Of a stretch of DNA of 64,000 nucleotides, positions 1 to 11,561 are shown one piece after another. The notes beneath the pieces were generated by a model, which had not been told where the DNA came from, made no database searches, and saw nothing but the letters and a program-made list of their open reading frames with translations. Source of the DNA: Posidonia oceanica (Eukaryota > Streptophyta > Magnoliopsida > Alismatales > Posidoniaceae); contig JAZBRS010000026.1 of NCBI GenBank assembly GCA_037176725.1, positions 153,151,501 through 153,215,500 of the forward strand. Direction: 5' to 3'. How positions within the stretch are numbered: position 1 is the stretch's first letter; each line of letters begins with the position of its first letter. The translations under genes were made by a program, and so were the position numbers.

Positions 1-1309
1 TGCACCATGCCAGAGCGACAGAACAAGAGACCGGGACTGTCCTTCTCGGACTAGGTAGGTGGACTCAGAGGAGAAGATGCATGCTTTCTAATATGATCAA
101 ACATGCGATATGCATTAGAGTTTTTTACTTGCGTTTTATTTAACCAAGGGAGAAAAAATGCAAGTTCAGCTCTAGTTGTGCTTAAGATTTAAATGCTGGC
201 TTTATTGTTGTTTTTAAATTAAGACAAAGGGGAGCAAACAAGTTTCTAATATCCTAAACATGGAAAAAAGCATGAAGGGGAAAGAAACAGGAAGTCATGG
301 CATGCAGACAAACACATAACAAGGTAAAACTGACACGACTAACAAAAGTAAAAAAGCCTGAAGTAAACGTGGATGCTTAATTGGTGGCATGCATGCAAAT
401 GGTATGCTTTCTAGCATGCTCTCTCTCACCAATCTAGTGTGTCCTAGTAGGTTGTCTACTTCGGACTCACAAGTGTACAGGTCACCGACTCGGTCAAAAA
501 GTAAGGCTCCCGTCTAGACCCTGGCCTAGAGCTCAGGTATAACGGGTGGCGCAGTAGTGGCCTTGACCCTGCCGAGGCATGGGCTGTACCCTCCAGTAGC
601 ACCGACACAACCCCTGACAAGGGGGACAGACCGATCGACTCGCCCTGTGCCAAAGCAGCTGAACGAGAGATCGGGACTATCCTTCCCAGACTGATAGGTA
701 GACTCAGATGAGAAGATGCATGCCCTATATGATGATTCATGCAAAATGATTAAAGTTTTTTAATCTTGCATGTTTTATTAACCCAAGGGGGTGAAGGTGT
801 GTTAGCGTCTCTAGTTGATCCTAGATTTGACTTTTACTTGCTATTTTTAATTGCCAAGGGGGAGGGAGCAACCAATCTCTAGTTGTCCTTAAGCCTAATG
901 CAAAAGGGGAAGAAAATCACCCAAACATGGCAAGCAAACAACATACAATCACTGCAAAAGGCATGCGCATGGCATGTGCATGTGTATGTGGACATGATAG
1001 TGAAAAGAAACACTTAGCATGTCAAAAGGCAAGTATGTATAGCATGTGCATGTGTAGTGGCATAGCAATTGTGTAAAACAAAGCATTTACCACTCAAAAG
1101 GCAAGCATAGTGCGACAAGCAAGTATTTAGGCATGTATAATGCATAAATAAAGCAAGTAAAGGCAATGTAAGCGATAAGGCAAGTACACAAGCACATGGC
1201 AAGCAATAAAGCAAAGAAGCAAGCATAAAGCAAGCAATAAAGCAAGGCAGGGCAAACACAAGCAAAAACAATGCTAGCGAAAAGCCAAAGATGAAAGCCG
1301 GAGTCTAAA
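1..1309 (-). other. Element B 5' leader with an internal duplication
   Basis: Leader homologous to those of A, D and E. The stretch with GAGACCGGGACTGTCC (about 28) and GATGCATGC (76) recurs at about 664-713 (GAGATCGGGACTATCC, GATGCATGC), an offset of about 637 bp, so part of the leader is present twice. No coding sequence is seen. Confidence 0.7.
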
Positions 1310-1327
1310 TCCCACGCAGAGTCGCCA
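1310..1327 (-). promoter_or_regulatory. Primer binding site of element B (tRNA-Arg type)
   Basis: Reverse complement reads TGGCGACTCTGCGTGGGA, six bases from the LTR end. It shares the TGGCGACTC core with the other three sites; the 3' half is altered. Confidence 0.8.
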
Positions 1328-1333
1328 TATTCT

Positions 1334-2927
1334 TGTGACCGTCTGCTGCTTAGGCCCATGGCGATCCTCGCAACGTTGCCATAGCTCGCGATGCGATCGT
1401 GTCTTGAGAGAGGGAGGGAAGCCGCGGTCAGTAGTGAATCCAAGGAGAAACTCAACTCGAAAACACCGGAAAAACACGAATAAAATAAAGATAAGACGAA
1501 AGGAAGTCGCCACCTAGTCTATTATGGGGAAGACGAGGAATAAACCAAGGAAAAGCATAGAAAACAAGCAAATTAATGCAATGCTATGCAGAAAGGATGA
1601 CTCGCGCCAAGGACGAGGGCAAAATGGTCACTGTGGGCCAGAGAAAGGGTAAGGACTCCTGTTACGTGCGGGGAAGGTGTTAGACACCCCCGACACGCCC
1701 GAGGAATCGGTCTTTCTTGGCTAAACACTCGCATTTGCAGGAATTCGACAAGTGATTGCCTTTAACTGCACATCCAAGGGACGAGGAATGCTAATGCCAT
1801 GTTATGATTGCTAAAAGGTATGCCTGAATGCCTAAATGCCACGTATGGGGAATTAAATGTGCATCCTATGTGCTCAACAGTGCTGCCTATGTTTCGAACT
1901 GGGCGAACCCTGGTTCATGAGAACTCCAGACAATAAGCATCACTGCCCTAAATGCTATGCAGGCGATAAAACAAAACAGCGTCGAAAACCATGCAATGCG
2001 AGGAGCGACATGCGATGGAAATCGAGTAAAACAAGTCCGAGGTGAAAAAAAACATGAGAAAGCGGGCTATGCAAGGCGTAAAATCGAAAATAAGGGTCTG
2101 ACAGCACGCATGGATGTCAAGGCACGTACCGGAGCGACTAGGTGCGGAAAACGATGATCGAATCGAGAAATCATGATTAAAATAGAATGCAGCAAGTTTA
2201 AAACATTGGACGCTGATATCACCAACGTCCAACGTTGGACACTGGGAACTTCAGCGTCCAACACCTGGAGGTCTGATTTTTGAAAAATGATGCGTGCATG
2301 CTATGATAAACAATGATCTAAATGCAATGTAGTAACTGGGGATGCACAAGACATGCTATGCAATCAAAATAAGAAGCTGGAATGCAAAGGAACAAAGTGA
2401 TCAAGCATCAGCAGAATAAACACCAAACAGAAACATTGGACGCTTACTACCATGTGTCCAACGTTGGACGCAGGTATACCAAGCATCCAACAAGCAAGAC
2501 AGATTCAGACAGTAAAACACACTTGAATTAAAATGCATTTAAGAAGCTATGCACAAGATCCAAGGCATGGTAGTGGTGTGTGTGTATGTTAATGCAGGCT
2601 TAGAGTAACATGATCATAAAATGATTGATTGCATTATAAGAGAAAATAAGCTAAAAGAGGACAGGGACGTTGGACGTTGGGAACAGCAGCATCCTACGTT
2701 GGACGTGCCAAGTTCCAGCGTCCAACACCCTGAACCAAGACTAAGCAGAAGTGCAGCTAAGTAGACATGCATTTAAGGAGAAATTAAACATGGTATTACA
2801 GCACAAGTGGATGCATGCGTGTGAGAGGTGTGTGCACAGATTCAAACTTTAACAAGCTTTTTTATCTACTTGCAAAAGAAGGAAAAAAGCAGCAAAAAGA
2901 ACAACAGGACGTTGGACGCTGGGTATG
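1334..2927 (-). repeat. Element B 5' LTR, inner piece
   Basis: It opens TGTGACCGTC on + beside the PBS. It carries the PBS-like U5 motif (1502-1514), the conserved block (1641-1722) and double-hairpin modules centred at 2233, 2462 and 2697; a fourth is cut in half by element A at 2927. Confidence 0.82.
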
Positions 2928-5290
2928 TGTAGTAATCCTGAATTCTGATCGTCCATGCACGTTACCAAAGCTTGCGTGCACCGATCAAAATAAGCTCACT
3001 ATATGTGGCTAGATCCAAGGGAAGAAACTCGACTCGAAAATGCTGGCAAAAGAAAAGAAAAGGAATGATAAGACAAATCGGAGTCGCCACCAAGTCTATT
3101 GAATTGGAAGACAAGGAAAACTGGGGGTAAAGCATGAAAAGACATGCAAAACCGGATGCAAGGAGGAGCAAAGGGATGCAATGCTAAGCTAAGCTATGCT
3201 ATGCTATGCTATGACTCATGCCTAGGATAAAGGAAAAGGTCGATGCGAGCCAAGAGAAAGGGCAAGGACTCCTGTTACGCACGGGGAAGGTGTTAGGCAC
3301 CCCGATGCGTCCGAGAGTCGGTCTTTCTTAGGCAATCTCGCGCTAATACAGGGAATTACTAGCCTAATGCCTAAATGTCATGGATGCCTACCTGCTATGC
3401 ATGGGAAATAAATGTGCTATCTATGTGCTCAGCCACGCTACTAGCGTTCCGAACTGGGCGGACCTTGGTTCGTGAGAACTCCTAGGCAGTAAGCATCATA
3501 GCCCTAAATGCAGATGCAAGCGACAAAGCAAAACTGCGGGGAAACCAAGCAATGCAAACGACATGCAAGCGATAAAGCAAGGCAGGTGCGGAAAATGGTG
3601 CGAAATGCGGAAAATAATGCGAGGCATGGAAAACAAGGCAATATGAGGAGCAGAAAACGATGCGAAGGGGTGCAGAAAACTATGCAAAGGAGCGGAAAAA
3701 TGATGCAAAACGTGGAAAACGATGCAAAACACAGAAAACGATGCAAAACACGGAAAACAGTGCAAAGCGGGGTGCAAAACTAAAACAAAGGGGTGGGCAA
3801 CATGCATAGGGGTTGCAGCAAGCCAAAGAAGCAATAAAATGCAGAAAACGACGTGCGAAGCAAAATCGGCGTTTTAAAATGACTGTCAGCCATCTGCAAG
3901 CATTAGACGCTGGCAATAGCAGCATCCAACGTTGGACGCTGCTATTACTGGCGTCCAACACCTGCTGGAGGCAAACAGCATGCAGATTTTGGAAAACCAT
4001 GCATTCTAACTATATGGATGCAGTACAAATGCCAAAATGCAACTAAATGGGTGCATGACATGCAGGATTATCCTAACAGAGGATTAGAAGAGGAATTAGA
4101 ACAAGGAGCAAGCTAGGATCAAAGATCAAAGCAAGCAGGTTGTTGGACGCCTGTATGCTTGGCATCCAACGTTAGACGCCAGAGTGACAGGCGTCTAACA
4201 CAGACCAGAAGACAGAGAGAAGAGGAAGCATACAAAAGGCAAAAAAAAAAAAAAATAGGGATCATGCATTTGGGCTACTGGAGGTGAGCATGGGGCAGAC
4301 ATACAAGCATGGGATCACACAAAAAACCAGAAAAACCTTACCTGTAGCTTGTGCTAGATCAGAGACACAGCCAGGGTGTTGGATGCAAGCTGGGCCGGCG
4401 TCCAATGTTGGACGCCTGCACCAGCAGCGTACAACGCCCTGGGAGGCACAACACACAACAAACATGCATAAAATGGCAAATAAATTAATGGAAGCTGAAG
4501 AATAGTTGCAAAGGAAGCTAAACATGCATATAAATGCAGAAGACAAGCAAGCAATCAAATCAGAACATCATGCTAGCTTCAAACAACAACATGAGGAGCC
4601 AGGACGTTAGACGCTGGAGCCAACAGCGTCCAACATTGGACGCTGAAGGCTCTGGCGTCCAACGGCCAAAGCATGCAGACCCACCTGTACTAAAGGGGGA
4701 GCTCAGCTCGAACCCCACCTATATGCATGCAGTTATACTAAGGCATACCAGAGCAAAATAAACATCCACAGCAAGCATTTAATCCAAGAAAAGCAAAATA
4801 GAAAGAGAGCAAGTATGGAAATAAAGGAATAAACTTGCAAAAGAAAGGCATGCAACTTGAAAGGACCTAGCAAACCTAAGCATGGTTGCCATAAGGGTCA
4901 GGCATCTCTAAGCAAGCATGGATCATAAGCAAATATCAAAAATAGGCATAGTGTAAGCATGGCAGCAAGTTATAGCTAACAGGGGTGTTGGACGCTAGGT
5001 GAACCAGCGTCCAACGTTGGACGCGGCTCAGCCTGGCGTCCAACACAGGCAGATGACAGACTGATATTAAAGCATGCAAAGATGATTCAAGTAAGCATGG
5101 AACAAGCTAATAAGCATGGCATAGTATCAGAGGACATTTAAGGAAGCATATAGCATGGATTTACAGAAAAACAAGCAATAACAAAGCATGAAGAGCAACT
5201 AAACAAGAGTAAGGCCAGACAGGGTGTTGGACGCTGGCCTATGCCGCGTCCAACGTTGGACGCACCAGATGGTGCGTCCAACACACTGAA
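2207..5290 (-). repeat. Double-hairpin modules in the LTRs of B and A (left group)
   Basis: Each module of about 60 bp reads GTGTTGGACGC, a 10-13 base loop, GCGTCCAAC, then GTTGGACGC, a second loop, GCGTCCAACAC. The middle two arms form the perfect palindrome GCGTCCAACGTTGGACGC. Centres are 2233, 2462, 2697 (B); 3930, 4170, 4406, 4634, 5015, 5254 (A). Equivalent groups lie at 29240-30600 (A 5' LTR), 32283-33495 (B and D) and 43012-43990 (D 5' LTR). Confidence 0.93.
3251..3332 (-). promoter_or_regulatory. Conserved LTR block (GGGAAGGTGTTAGGCACCC core)
   Basis: An approximately 80-bp block is shared by every LTR in the window: 1641-1722 (B), 3251-3332 and 28613-28695 (A), 42455-42540 (D), 49146-49230 (E), and reversed at 23821-23905 (S1) and 56560-56645 (S2). 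It contains GGTGCCTAACACC (imperfect hairpin), GGACTCCTGTTAC and CGGTCTTTCT. Conservation among otherwise diverged LTRs suggests a role in transcription, RNA 3' ends or packaging; which one cannot be told. Confidence 0.75.
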
Positions 5291-5975
5291 CTCTCTCTTG
5301 GCCACGAATCACGGCCAAAAGGATTCAAAAAAGTGCGAAAGTGCATGGGAATGTGCTAATAGGCATGCAAGACCTATGGGGATAGAGTGCTTACCGTTTG
5401 ACGGCCTGGAACAGCGGTTCCACCTCGCTTTCCGGTGTTGCTGATGTAGCGGCAGGAGCTACTCCGACGGGCTCGCACGGGCTGCTTGAAGCTTCAGAGA
5501 GGTTGGCAATAGGTCGAGAGGGAAGGTGGATGATCACCCTTGCTCTCGGAGGCGGCGAATTCTCTCTAGGCTCTGTGTGGTGACTGCTAGAATGGCTGGA
5601 AGTTGTGGTTTTGTTCAGCTCGCATGGGTTCAAGTGTTGGCAGGCAAAGTTGCAGGCCAGATTCTGGCAATTGCAGGTGCTAGCAGGTGCGGGTGAGTGT
5701 GGGGAACCCACAAGGATTGTCAGGAGAGAGCATGGGCACTGTCAGAAGACCGGCGAGGTCAGGACGGTGGCAGGTGCAGGCGGTGGTAGTCAGCAGCTGC
5801 AATGAGGGGTTAGAGAGTGGATCAGGGGCTGATGAGGAGGGGATGGGTAGTTACTTGAGCTTGGAAGGTAGTGGATGGCATGGAGTGGGAGAGGGGATGG
5901 GTAGTAAGTGCGGGGAGACGGTGGAGTGGACGGGCGGTGAGCCGAAGGGGGCGGAGCAGCCGCTGCTGCACCCGA

Positions 5976-6125
5976 GCCGTTGGACGCCGGAGCAGAGGGC
6001 GTCCAATGTTGGACGCCGGAGCAGAGGGCGTCCAATGTTGGACGCTGGAGCAGAGGGCGTCCAACGTTGGACGCTAGCACAGGGCACGTCCAACGTTGGA
6101 CGTTGCCTATTCCAGCGTCCAACAC
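5976..6125 (-). repeat. Five-hairpin expansion in element A 3' LTR
   Basis: Five tandem hairpins of about 29 bp each: arm GTTGGACGC, an 11-base loop such as CGGAGCAGAGG, arm GCGTCCAAT/C. The matching place in the 5' LTR (31290-31350) has two. Confidence 0.9.
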
Positions 6126-6348
6126 ACTCAGGTGGCACAAGCTGCAAATGAGCTTGGGCTTAGGCTTGGGCCTAAAAGGGTTTTAAAAGTTGCAAAAAGC
6201 TTGGACTAAGGCTTCTAGGGTTTGGGCAAGGTTTTGGGCTTGGAAATGGGTTAGAAAATGGGTTAGAAACTAAATGCCATTCCAGAATCCACACGAGCCT
6301 GCAAAAGAAAACAACCAACTTTCAGGCTGTCAAAATGGGGTGTCTACA

Positions 6349-6361
6349 AATGCCCCTCCCT
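6349..6361 (-). promoter_or_regulatory. Polypurine tract of element A
   Basis: Minus strand reads AGGGAGGGGCATT directly before the LTR start TGTAGACACC. Confidence 0.87.
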
Positions 6362-8850
6362 GAGCGAGGTCAAGCATAGCGAGACCGCTGCTCAGGGTAG
6401 ACAAGACACCCTACCTAACGCCGGTAGGAGCGCAAACGACTGTAGGCGTGAGTCATTCACCTGGTGGATGCACCGGAAAACGTGACTCAGAGCCACAATG
6501 CAGATGCAGATGCAAATGCAGATGCTAATGCAATGCGTGCTAATTCAAATGCAATGCATGCCGATGCAGCTACTTATCATGCAATACTGCTAATAAAAGA
6601 ATGTGGTGCTAATGCAGAAGGGATGCAAAGAAAGCTGCAATGCAATGCGCGAGTTCAGGGATTAGTCTGAGCTCACAAAAGAAATGCCTGACAAGACTGA
6701 CGGGCTTGGCATCTGAGCAGTTGGCTGCTAGCCCAACAAGCAAAAGGGGTAGACAATTGGATGGCTGTCGATCGAGCAGTTAGGGCTGCCAGCCTGCAGG
6801 GAAAACAGAAGCAGCTTGTCCTTGCCCGAGGAAACAAGCAAGAAAGAGAAAGGGGGCAGGCAAGCGTGGGCATCATCTGCACAGAGCGAGGCCACGCAAG
6901 GGCTGATCCTCGCACGAGGATACAGGGCAGGACTCCGAGCATACGAGGTCTGAGAAGAGCTTGTCCTCGCTCGAGGAAGCAAGCAAGAAAAGAAAGGGGA
7001 TAGGCAAGTGTGGGCATTGTCCGCACGGAGAGAGGCCACGCAAGGGCTGATCCTTGCACGAGGATACAAGGTAGGACTCCGAGCATACAGGGTCCGAGAA
7101 GAGCTTGTCCTCGCCCGAGGAAGCAAGCACGGTCTCTGTGTGGACAGAAACGGCAAAGGCTTGTCCTCGCCCAAGGAAGCAAGCGAGGGATTCCATGCAG
7201 ACGGAATACGAAGGGGGGCTTGTCCTCGCCCGAGGAAGCAAGCAGCAGTCTGATCCTCGCCCGAGGGGACAGACTGGGGACTTCGTCTACACGGAGCGAA
7301 GTCGCCCGGGGGCTCCTCCCTGGCTAGGGAAACAAGCGGGAGGGAAAGAAGAAAGAAGCTTGTCCTCGCCCAAGGAAGCAAGCAAGCAGGACCCCGTCCG
7401 CACGGAGGAAAGCCACATAAAACGGTAAAAGGGCTTGTCCTCGCCTAAGGAACAAGCAGGAGGGGCAGAAGAAAGAGGCTTGTCCTCGCCCGAGGAAGCA
7501 AGCGAGCGGGACTCCGTCCGCACGGAGCGGAGTCACGTGAAAGAAAAAAAAGGCTTGTCCTCGCCCAAGGAAGCAAGCAAGAAAGGAAAAAGACTTATTC
7601 TCGCCCAAGGATAAGTAGGAAAAGAAAGGAGGAGGGCAAGCATGGGCATCATCCGCACGGAGCGAAGCCACGCAAGGGCTGATCCTCGCACGAGGATACA
7701 GGGCAGGACTCCGAGCATACGGGGTCCGAGAAGAGCTTGTCCTCGCCCGAGGAAGCAAGCAAGGCGCACATACGCTTATCCTCGGCCTAGGAATAAGCGG
7801 GCCTGATCCTCGCCCGAGGAACAGGGAAACTCCATCCACGCGGAGCTACGCAAGGCTTGTCCTCGCCTGAGGAAGCAAGTGGGTCTGATCCTCGCACGAG
7901 GAAACAGACAGGGGCTCTGTCTGCACAGAGCCAAGCAGGCCTTGTCCTCGCCCGAGGAAACAAGCAAAAAGGAAAAGAAAAGGGCTTGTCCTCACCCGAG
8001 GAAGCAAGCAGGAGGGACAGAAAAAAGAAGCTTGTCTTCGCCCGAGGAAGCAAGCGAGCGAGACTCCGTCCGCACGGAGCGGAGTCACGTGAAACGAAAA
8101 AAGGCTTGTCCTCGCTCGAGGAAGCAAGCAAGAAAGGAAAAAGCCTTATCCTCACCCGAGGATAAGCAGGAAAAGAAAGGAGGCGGGCAAGCATAGGCAT
8201 CGTCCGCACAGAGCGAAGCCACGCAAGGGCTGATCCTCGCACGAGGATACAGGGTAGGACTCCGAGTATACGGGGTCCGAGAAGAGCTTGTCCTCGCCCG
8301 AGGACAAGCAAGAAAGGAAAAAGAGAAAGCGATACCATAGAGCAGCTAAAAAGATGCCCTTGGTATCAGGGATGATACCAGGGGACAGCCGAAGCGCCCC
8401 TAGTACCAAAAGCAAGGAAAATGCAGACAAAACTAACGTGTTTGCCAAGCGAGTAGTTGGGGATGCCAGCCCAGAACAATCTAGGCAGATGCGGTTGCGG
8501 CAATGCATGGGTCTGCAGAGGTTCTTGCGTGCATGCTGACTGTAGGGGAAGCTTTGCTACAGCTCTCTTACTGAGGCTGCGGATTGCATGGTGCTTGTAG
8601 AGGGAACTGCTCTTGATTTCTTGCGGGGCTGCTTTAGGTTGCTTGCATGGGCTGATGCTTCGAGGCACTTGATGCAGGTCCTGCAACATCCTAGCAAGAA
8701 GAGATATGCAATAGGCAAGGCATGCAACACAAACAATTGGCGTGAAACGTCTTTGTATTAAGTGAATCTCTGGTTACATGCCTCTGACAGGCCAAAAAGA
8801 TACAGCATGATTTCAAGAAAAGCTACACAAGCAAACAACTACATAGATGC
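6362..8850 (-). other. Element A 3' UTR
   Basis: Between the 3' ORF and the PPT. In element order: a stretch shared with element D (8330-8470, with the inverted repeat GGTATCA..TGATACC), the hairpin array (6800-8320), a GAGCAGTTAGGGCTGCCAGCC unit (about 6773) and a GATGCA-rich microsatellite-like tract (6480-6560). Long frames on either strand in the array are repeat translations. Confidence 0.8.
6800..8320. repeat. Array of about 26 hairpins in element A 3' UTR
   Basis: About 16 copies of a palindrome built on CTTGTCCTCG..CGAGGAAGCAAG, about seven on CTGATCCTCG..CGAGGATACAG and three on CTTATCCTC..GAGGATAAG, interleaved with a second class such as GACTCCG..CGGAGTC (7510-7534, 8062-8086). 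A block of several units is copied with a step of 551 bp (CCGAGCATAC at 7711, CCGAGTATAC at 8262). Arms differ between copies but remain complementary. Confidence 0.9.
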
Positions 8851-10053
8851 CTAGTTATGCCGGGCCTTCTTTGCTGGACGGGAGTCAGGAAACTGAGGGG
8901 CGCCAGGAGGAATCTCGTTGAGGGGCCAGAGTCCCTGCACCTCAGTGACATACACGGAAGTACATCCTGAGCCCTTCATATCTGTGATGTCTGTAGACTT
9001 GACCCCGTGCTGCATCAGGTCTACTAGCACTATTGTGGATGCTATTGTGCTGAAGGGGTAAGTCTGCATGAGTCTGGGCGCGGTGCTATCAATGAAGGTG
9101 CCCTGCCAGTAGCCAAACTGCCACATAACCCGGATAGGGTGGTATTCTACACCCCCGGTGAATCCTGGCAGTACCATGAGCTGCGTATCGTGAGCATCAA
9201 AGAAGACGGTGAAGGGCTCTACTGCGGATGGGATGATTCGCCAAGTTACTGCATCATCCGTCAGCTCAGAAAGCTTCTGGTATTCCTCTGGCATGCTCTT
9301 TATGGTTCTTGCATGGCCGCTACTGCAGTATATTTCAATAGCATGCCTCTAAGGGCGCAGGAGGTCCATCTCTAGGTGTGCAGCTAGCCAGATCTGCACC
9401 AGTACTCCGCAGCCATGGAACTGGCGACAGCGGTGCACGACGCGGTCCAACCCGCAGTATGTCTCTGCAAGGACGACTGGTGCCAGGTCGATCTGCCGGG
9501 TCACCACTGCAAGTGCAATCTCAGCAATCTCGATTGCAACCGTCATCCTACAATGTGTGAAGATCAGCTCGCCTAGAAAGCGGGTGACGAATCCCTGGAG
9601 CCACAGCTTGTCTCCAAGTTCAGCACGCTTTTCCATAACAGCATCAAAATATGCTAGGCGAAGCAGGGGCGTGGGCTCGCTGGTGCAGATTAGTCGTTGC
9701 TGGCAGCCTTTGGCAGAGAGCCTAGTCAGTTGGCTCAGGACCGTAATCTATCCATCGCGCCTCATAAAGACTGGAGGTCCCATTATCTTGGAGAAGCCGC
9801 AGATCCGGCGCACTTCCTCCAGCGTAGGAGTCAGCTCCATCTTGTCGAAGCGGAAGACATGATGTGCTGGCTTCCAGAACCTTGCTGCAGCGTAGAGGAG
9901 ATGCCAGCTTACTTCAACATCTGCTGCCTTCAGGAGCTTGGAAGGGATACCCCAAGTGCGCAGCTTCTCACGGTCGGCCTCAGTGAGTTTGCCAACCCAC
10001 TCTCGCAAGGCATCTGAGTAGTGCATGAGAGTGACTAGAGTTGGATATCCCAT
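8851..10053 (-). pseudogene. Element A 3' ORF, plant mobile/DUF7745-like domain
   Basis: About 400 codons in one frame, sense to pol and downstream of integrase. It starts at MGYPTLVTLMHYSDAL; upstream exons are possible. Segments such as LTPTLEEVRRICGF, the RxDGxxxxLSQLT-type block and IDLAPVVLAETYCGLDR followed by GCGVLVQIWLAAHLE resemble a domain common in plant transposon-derived proteins (plant mobile domain / DUF7745 type). This comes from memory of the family pattern and was not searched. The C-terminus is basic (RPAKKARHN, a possible nuclear signal). Two stops interrupt it (about 9748 and 9346). It is not envelope-like: no hydrophobic segments are seen. The role is unknown. Confidence 0.62.
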
Positions 10054-11561
10054 CGTGCAGGAGAGAAGGTGCAGGCTGTTGGTGCAGAAACCTCAGGTAC
10101 CTGTAATCAGAATTGCATTTCGTCAGATCAGGCATAAGCATACAACACTTGGCTGGTAAAGGTGCAGAATTCAAAGCTAGCAATTTTAGCATGTTCAGCA
10201 GATAGCATTCAAAGTGCAGATATTAAACACATTCAGACTAAGGCAGTTCTACTTGCAGGGAAGTGGTAGGTCGGAGCTCTGGACCAGTGCAGCTTGAAGT
10301 AGGTCGGCGCATGCTTGATAGATGTACTGTCTCAACGCCGAGCCAAGTTTTGCAGAGCAGGAAGATAGAAGAAAAGGAAGGACTTATGCTATGCATGCAC
10401 GCATGGTTTATGCTTAGTATGTGCAGATATGTGCATGATTTACAATAGATGCTATGGATGTATGCATGATTTTGCTTATATGCTGTAGTCCTCAGCATAT
10501 GGAGTGCTTGGTGCCTGCTGTAGAGGAAGAGAGGGGTCCCTGACTCACTGGACTCTACTCAAACTCTTAACTTGCTGGTGGCGCTCAGGAAAGGGTTATT
10601 TGCAGTGCGGGGGTGGTGGGTGGTGAGGACAGGCTCCAGACCAAACTCCCAAGGACTTACACCTACTCTTTTGCATCGTTTTGCTCCCTCATAGGCGTGT
10701 AGGTTTCCCCTATCCCTAACTTGGAGGCAATGGGCACCTGGTTGAAGCTGGGGAGTTGTTTGCTAGGCCTTGCTAGGTTTAAAGGCTTCGCAGGGTTTGT
10801 GGATTCCCTTGGCGCAAATTTTGCTCATCTCTAAGACAGGTAAGGGATGGGATTGCACTGCTTGCTTTTTCTTTCTTGGAGTAGACTTTTGTCTTTGCTC
10901 CCCCCTTTTTTGCTTCTTTTTTTTTTGCTTTCTTTTTTTTTTGCTTTGCTTTTTCTTTTCTTCTTTTTTTGCAAGCTTCTGCTATCCCAGGCTTAGAGGT
11001 AATGGGCACTGGGGTTTTGAAGTGGGTTTGGGGCTCCCAGGTGCTAAGTGATGGATCATCTCCGAAGCAGTTCAGAGGGACAGGGTTATGCTACATGCCT
11101 CTATCTCTAGGGCCTGCTTCTGCCTTTGCCTTCTATTTGCTTTTCTTTTATGCCCATGCTCAGACATATTCTTTTATGGCTCACATTTGCTCACACCCTA
11201 GCATTTTATCTCCCTCGGGAGGTGCAAGACCTAAGGGGTTTGGTTGTTTCGCCTGTTTTCATTGGAAAGGTGGTTCCCTCACTAGCTAAGATGCCTAAGT
11301 AGTGTCAGGTGAGGCGGGGTAGACTCCTTCCATAGCAGGTAGCACATCCGATTTCATCATCGGGCCAGATGCAATGCATGATTTTTGCTGGGAATTTTTG
11401 ATTTTTTGCTGGAGATATGCTGAAAGAGATAGAAATGCGAAGATATATGCAGAGAGTGCAGGAATGCAAGGGACAAGGTAGGAATGCAGTAGGATATACA
11501 AGGAAAAAGGAGAATGCAAAGGACAAGATAGAAGAGAATGCTCTGTAAGGCAGGGGTCGGT
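10054..11561 (-). other. Spacer between element A pol and 3' ORF
   Basis: Noncoding. It contains T-runs at 10900-10970 on +, two related phrases (GGAGGCAATGGGCACC near 10722 and AGAGGTAATGGGCAC near 10995), and pyrimidine-rich stretches that could serve as splice acceptor context for the 3' ORF. No domain or RNA gene seen. Confidence 0.5.

Larger units (their letters stand above)
2928..6348 (-). repeat. Element A 3' LTR (3.4 kb)
   Basis: On + it runs TGTAGTAATCCTG ... TGGGGTGTCTACA. Double-hairpin modules are centred at 3930, 4170, 4406, 4634, 5015 and 5254, with an expanded group at 5976-6125. The conserved block is at 3251-3332 and the PBS-like motif at 3080-3091. It is 147 bp longer than the 5' LTR, mainly because of extra hairpins. 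Confidence 0.94.

Noticed and set aside
1334..6125. CRISPR-like array suggested by regular repeats and variable spacers
   Set aside because: The repeats are palindromic modules about 60 bp long with 160-180 bp spacers in plant LTRs, with no associated genes; the context is eukaryotic.
6728..8338. Several frames of 100-217 codons on both strands
   Set aside because: They are repeat translations of the 3' UTR hairpin array of element A.
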